Shown: one piece after another, positions 15,350 through 16,046 of the stretch
Layout: every line of letters starts with the position of its first letter
Numbering within the stretch: the stretch's first letter is position 1
DNA from: Verrucomicrobiales bacterium
GTDB taxonomy: Bacteria > Verrucomicrobiota > Verrucomicrobiia > Verrucomicrobiales > DEV007
Assembly (NCBI GenBank): GCA_002696885.1
Contig: NZSO01000074.1
Span: forward strand, 12,545-28,590
Direction of reading: 5' to 3'
Length of the DNA: 16,046 bases
The notes under the pieces: model-generated
Seen by the model: only the letters and a program-made list of their open reading frames with translations
Database searches by the model: none
Told to the model about the DNA's origin: nothing
Translations under genes and position numbers: made by a program

Positions 15350-16046
15350 TCATTTACAGGTTCCTTTAATTTTTTTGTAATTGATTGAGCATCCTTTATA
15401 GTTTGGTTGTCTAGAGTATGGATCGACTATCTGGTTTGTTAAAATGTTTGTCTCCTCATAGTGCATCGGCATAAATGCCTGTCCTTTATTTACAGTATTA
15501 GTGACAAATGCTGTAGCCGAAACGGTGCCTCGCGGCGAAGATATTTTTATAATATCTCCGTCATCAATATTTTTTTCGATTGCGTCAAATTCGTTGATTT
15601 CAAGGTAGCATTTTTCAGGATACATTTTTTTGAGTATATTTGATTTTCCAGTCCTTGTTCCTGTGTGCCATTGAGCAGAAGTCCCTCTTCCGGTCATCAA
15701 GACATATGGAAACTCTTTTGTGGCCTTCTCCGGATTAGATTTTGGCTGTTCATATACAAAAAAAGCTTTCTTCGTTTTTGTATAAAAAAGGCCGTCACTA
15801 AATAATCTTCTTTCACATTTAATGTCGGATGAATCAGTTTTTGATAAAGGCCATTGAATGCCTCCATGTTTGTCCAATTCCGAATAATCTTCTATGCCTG
15901 TGATATCACAAGGCTGTCCTGAGCTTATCCTTTTTAATATGTTGAACACGGACTCAGGGCTATTCCACTTATTAATCCAACTTTCGCAATTCCATTTTTT
16001 TGCTAATAGCCTGAAAATTGAAAAATCTGATAGAGCTATACCAGGA
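15350..16046 (-). CDS. nasA: Assimilatory-type nitrate reductase catalytic subunit, C-terminal part (5' end cut by window)
   Basis: The frame is open from the window edge to the TGA at 15352-15350, giving 231 visible C-terminal residues; a GTG at 15949 is internal, not the start. The molybdopterin-dinucleotide-binding domain is clear: GRGTSAQWHTGTRTGK matches the GR-x-x-x-QWHT-x-TRTGK block of NasA/NarB nitrate reductases, followed by DDGDIIKISSPRG, AFMPMHYEE and DPYSRQPNYK. The upstream GGIQWP also fits. The enzyme would reduce nitrate to nitrite in the cytosol with bis-MGD and an N-terminal [4Fe-4S] cluster, which are outside the window. The protein ends shortly after the domain, so it lacks the extra C-terminal [2Fe-2S] domain of Klebsiella-type NasA and resembles the ferredoxin-type cyanobacterial NarB. 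A related formate dehydrogenase-like enzyme is less likely. Confidence 0.87.
   Translation of the reverse strand, partial: PGIALSDFSIFRLLAKKWNCESWINKWNSPESVFNILKRISSGQPCDITGIEDYSELDKHGGIQWPLSKTDSSDIKCERRLFSDGLFYTKTKKAFFVYEQPKSNPEKATKEFPYVLMTGRGTSAQWHTGTRTGKSNILKKMYPEKCYLEINEFDAIEKNIDDGDIIKISSPRGTVSATAFVTNTVNKGQAFMPMHYEETNILTNQIVDPYSRQPNYKGCSINYKKIKGTCK

Noticed and set aside
15947..15949. GTG as the start of the molybdopterin oxidoreductase
   Set aside because: The frame continues open upstream to the window edge, and family alignment puts this codon deep inside the protein, so it is an internal valine.

Overview
The window is a densely packed, AT-rich bacterial chromosome segment. It holds eleven complete protein genes plus two more cut by the window edges, and no intergenic gap exceeds about 120 bases. 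I see no RNA gene, insertion sequence, CRISPR array or phage gene. The protein set suggests the PVC superphylum, most likely a marine Verrucomicrobiota lineage: a Planctomycete/Verrucomicrobia-type beta-propeller 'membrane-bound dehydrogenase' domain, a formylglycine-type sulfatase, SGNH esterase modules, a HEAT-repeat protein with a carbohydrate-binding-like tail, and a CPA1 cation/proton antiporter. The taxonomic call is inference from gene content, because there is no rRNA or marker gene.

Layout, left to right. (1) Positions 1-1163, minus strand: a CPA1 Na+(K+)/H+ antiporter missing its C-terminus. (2) Positions 1285-2784, plus: a membrane-anchored HEAT-repeat protein. It converges, with a 3-nt gap and a shared hairpin, on (3) positions 2788-3222, minus: a small BamE/SmpA-like lipoprotein. 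(4) Positions 3285-7874, plus: a molybdenum-cofactor (Moco) block, moaA-moaC-[SGNH esterase fused to a PVC beta-propeller/HEAT protein]-mogA. (5) Positions 7917-11536, minus: a COG2509-type FAD-dependent oxidoreductase, a GPH/MelB-type sugar symporter and a TVP38/TMEM64 (VTT) membrane protein, with the last two overlapping. (6) Positions 11601-12554, plus: class I mannose-6-phosphate isomerase manA. (7) Positions 12580-16046, minus: the C-terminal part of an assimilatory-type nitrate reductase, a secreted sulfatase, and selA (L-seryl-tRNA(Sec) selenium transferase).

How they may work together. MoaA and MoaC make cyclic pyranopterin monophosphate and MogA adenylylates molybdopterin, so the plus-strand block feeds Moco enzymes. 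The molybdopterin nitrate reductase at the right edge is an obvious client. SelA implies selenocysteine use, which often goes with molybdoenzymes such as formate dehydrogenase, though no selB, selC, selD or visible selenoprotein lies here. The sulfatase, the SGNH/propeller protein, the sugar symporter and ManA fit a polysaccharide-scavenging lifestyle.

The points most worth a second look are the two-domain esterase-propeller protein inside the Moco operon, the sulfatase whose normally conserved GKWH histidine is aspartate, and selA placed directly behind a sulfatase gene. I found no convincing wholly new multi-gene system.
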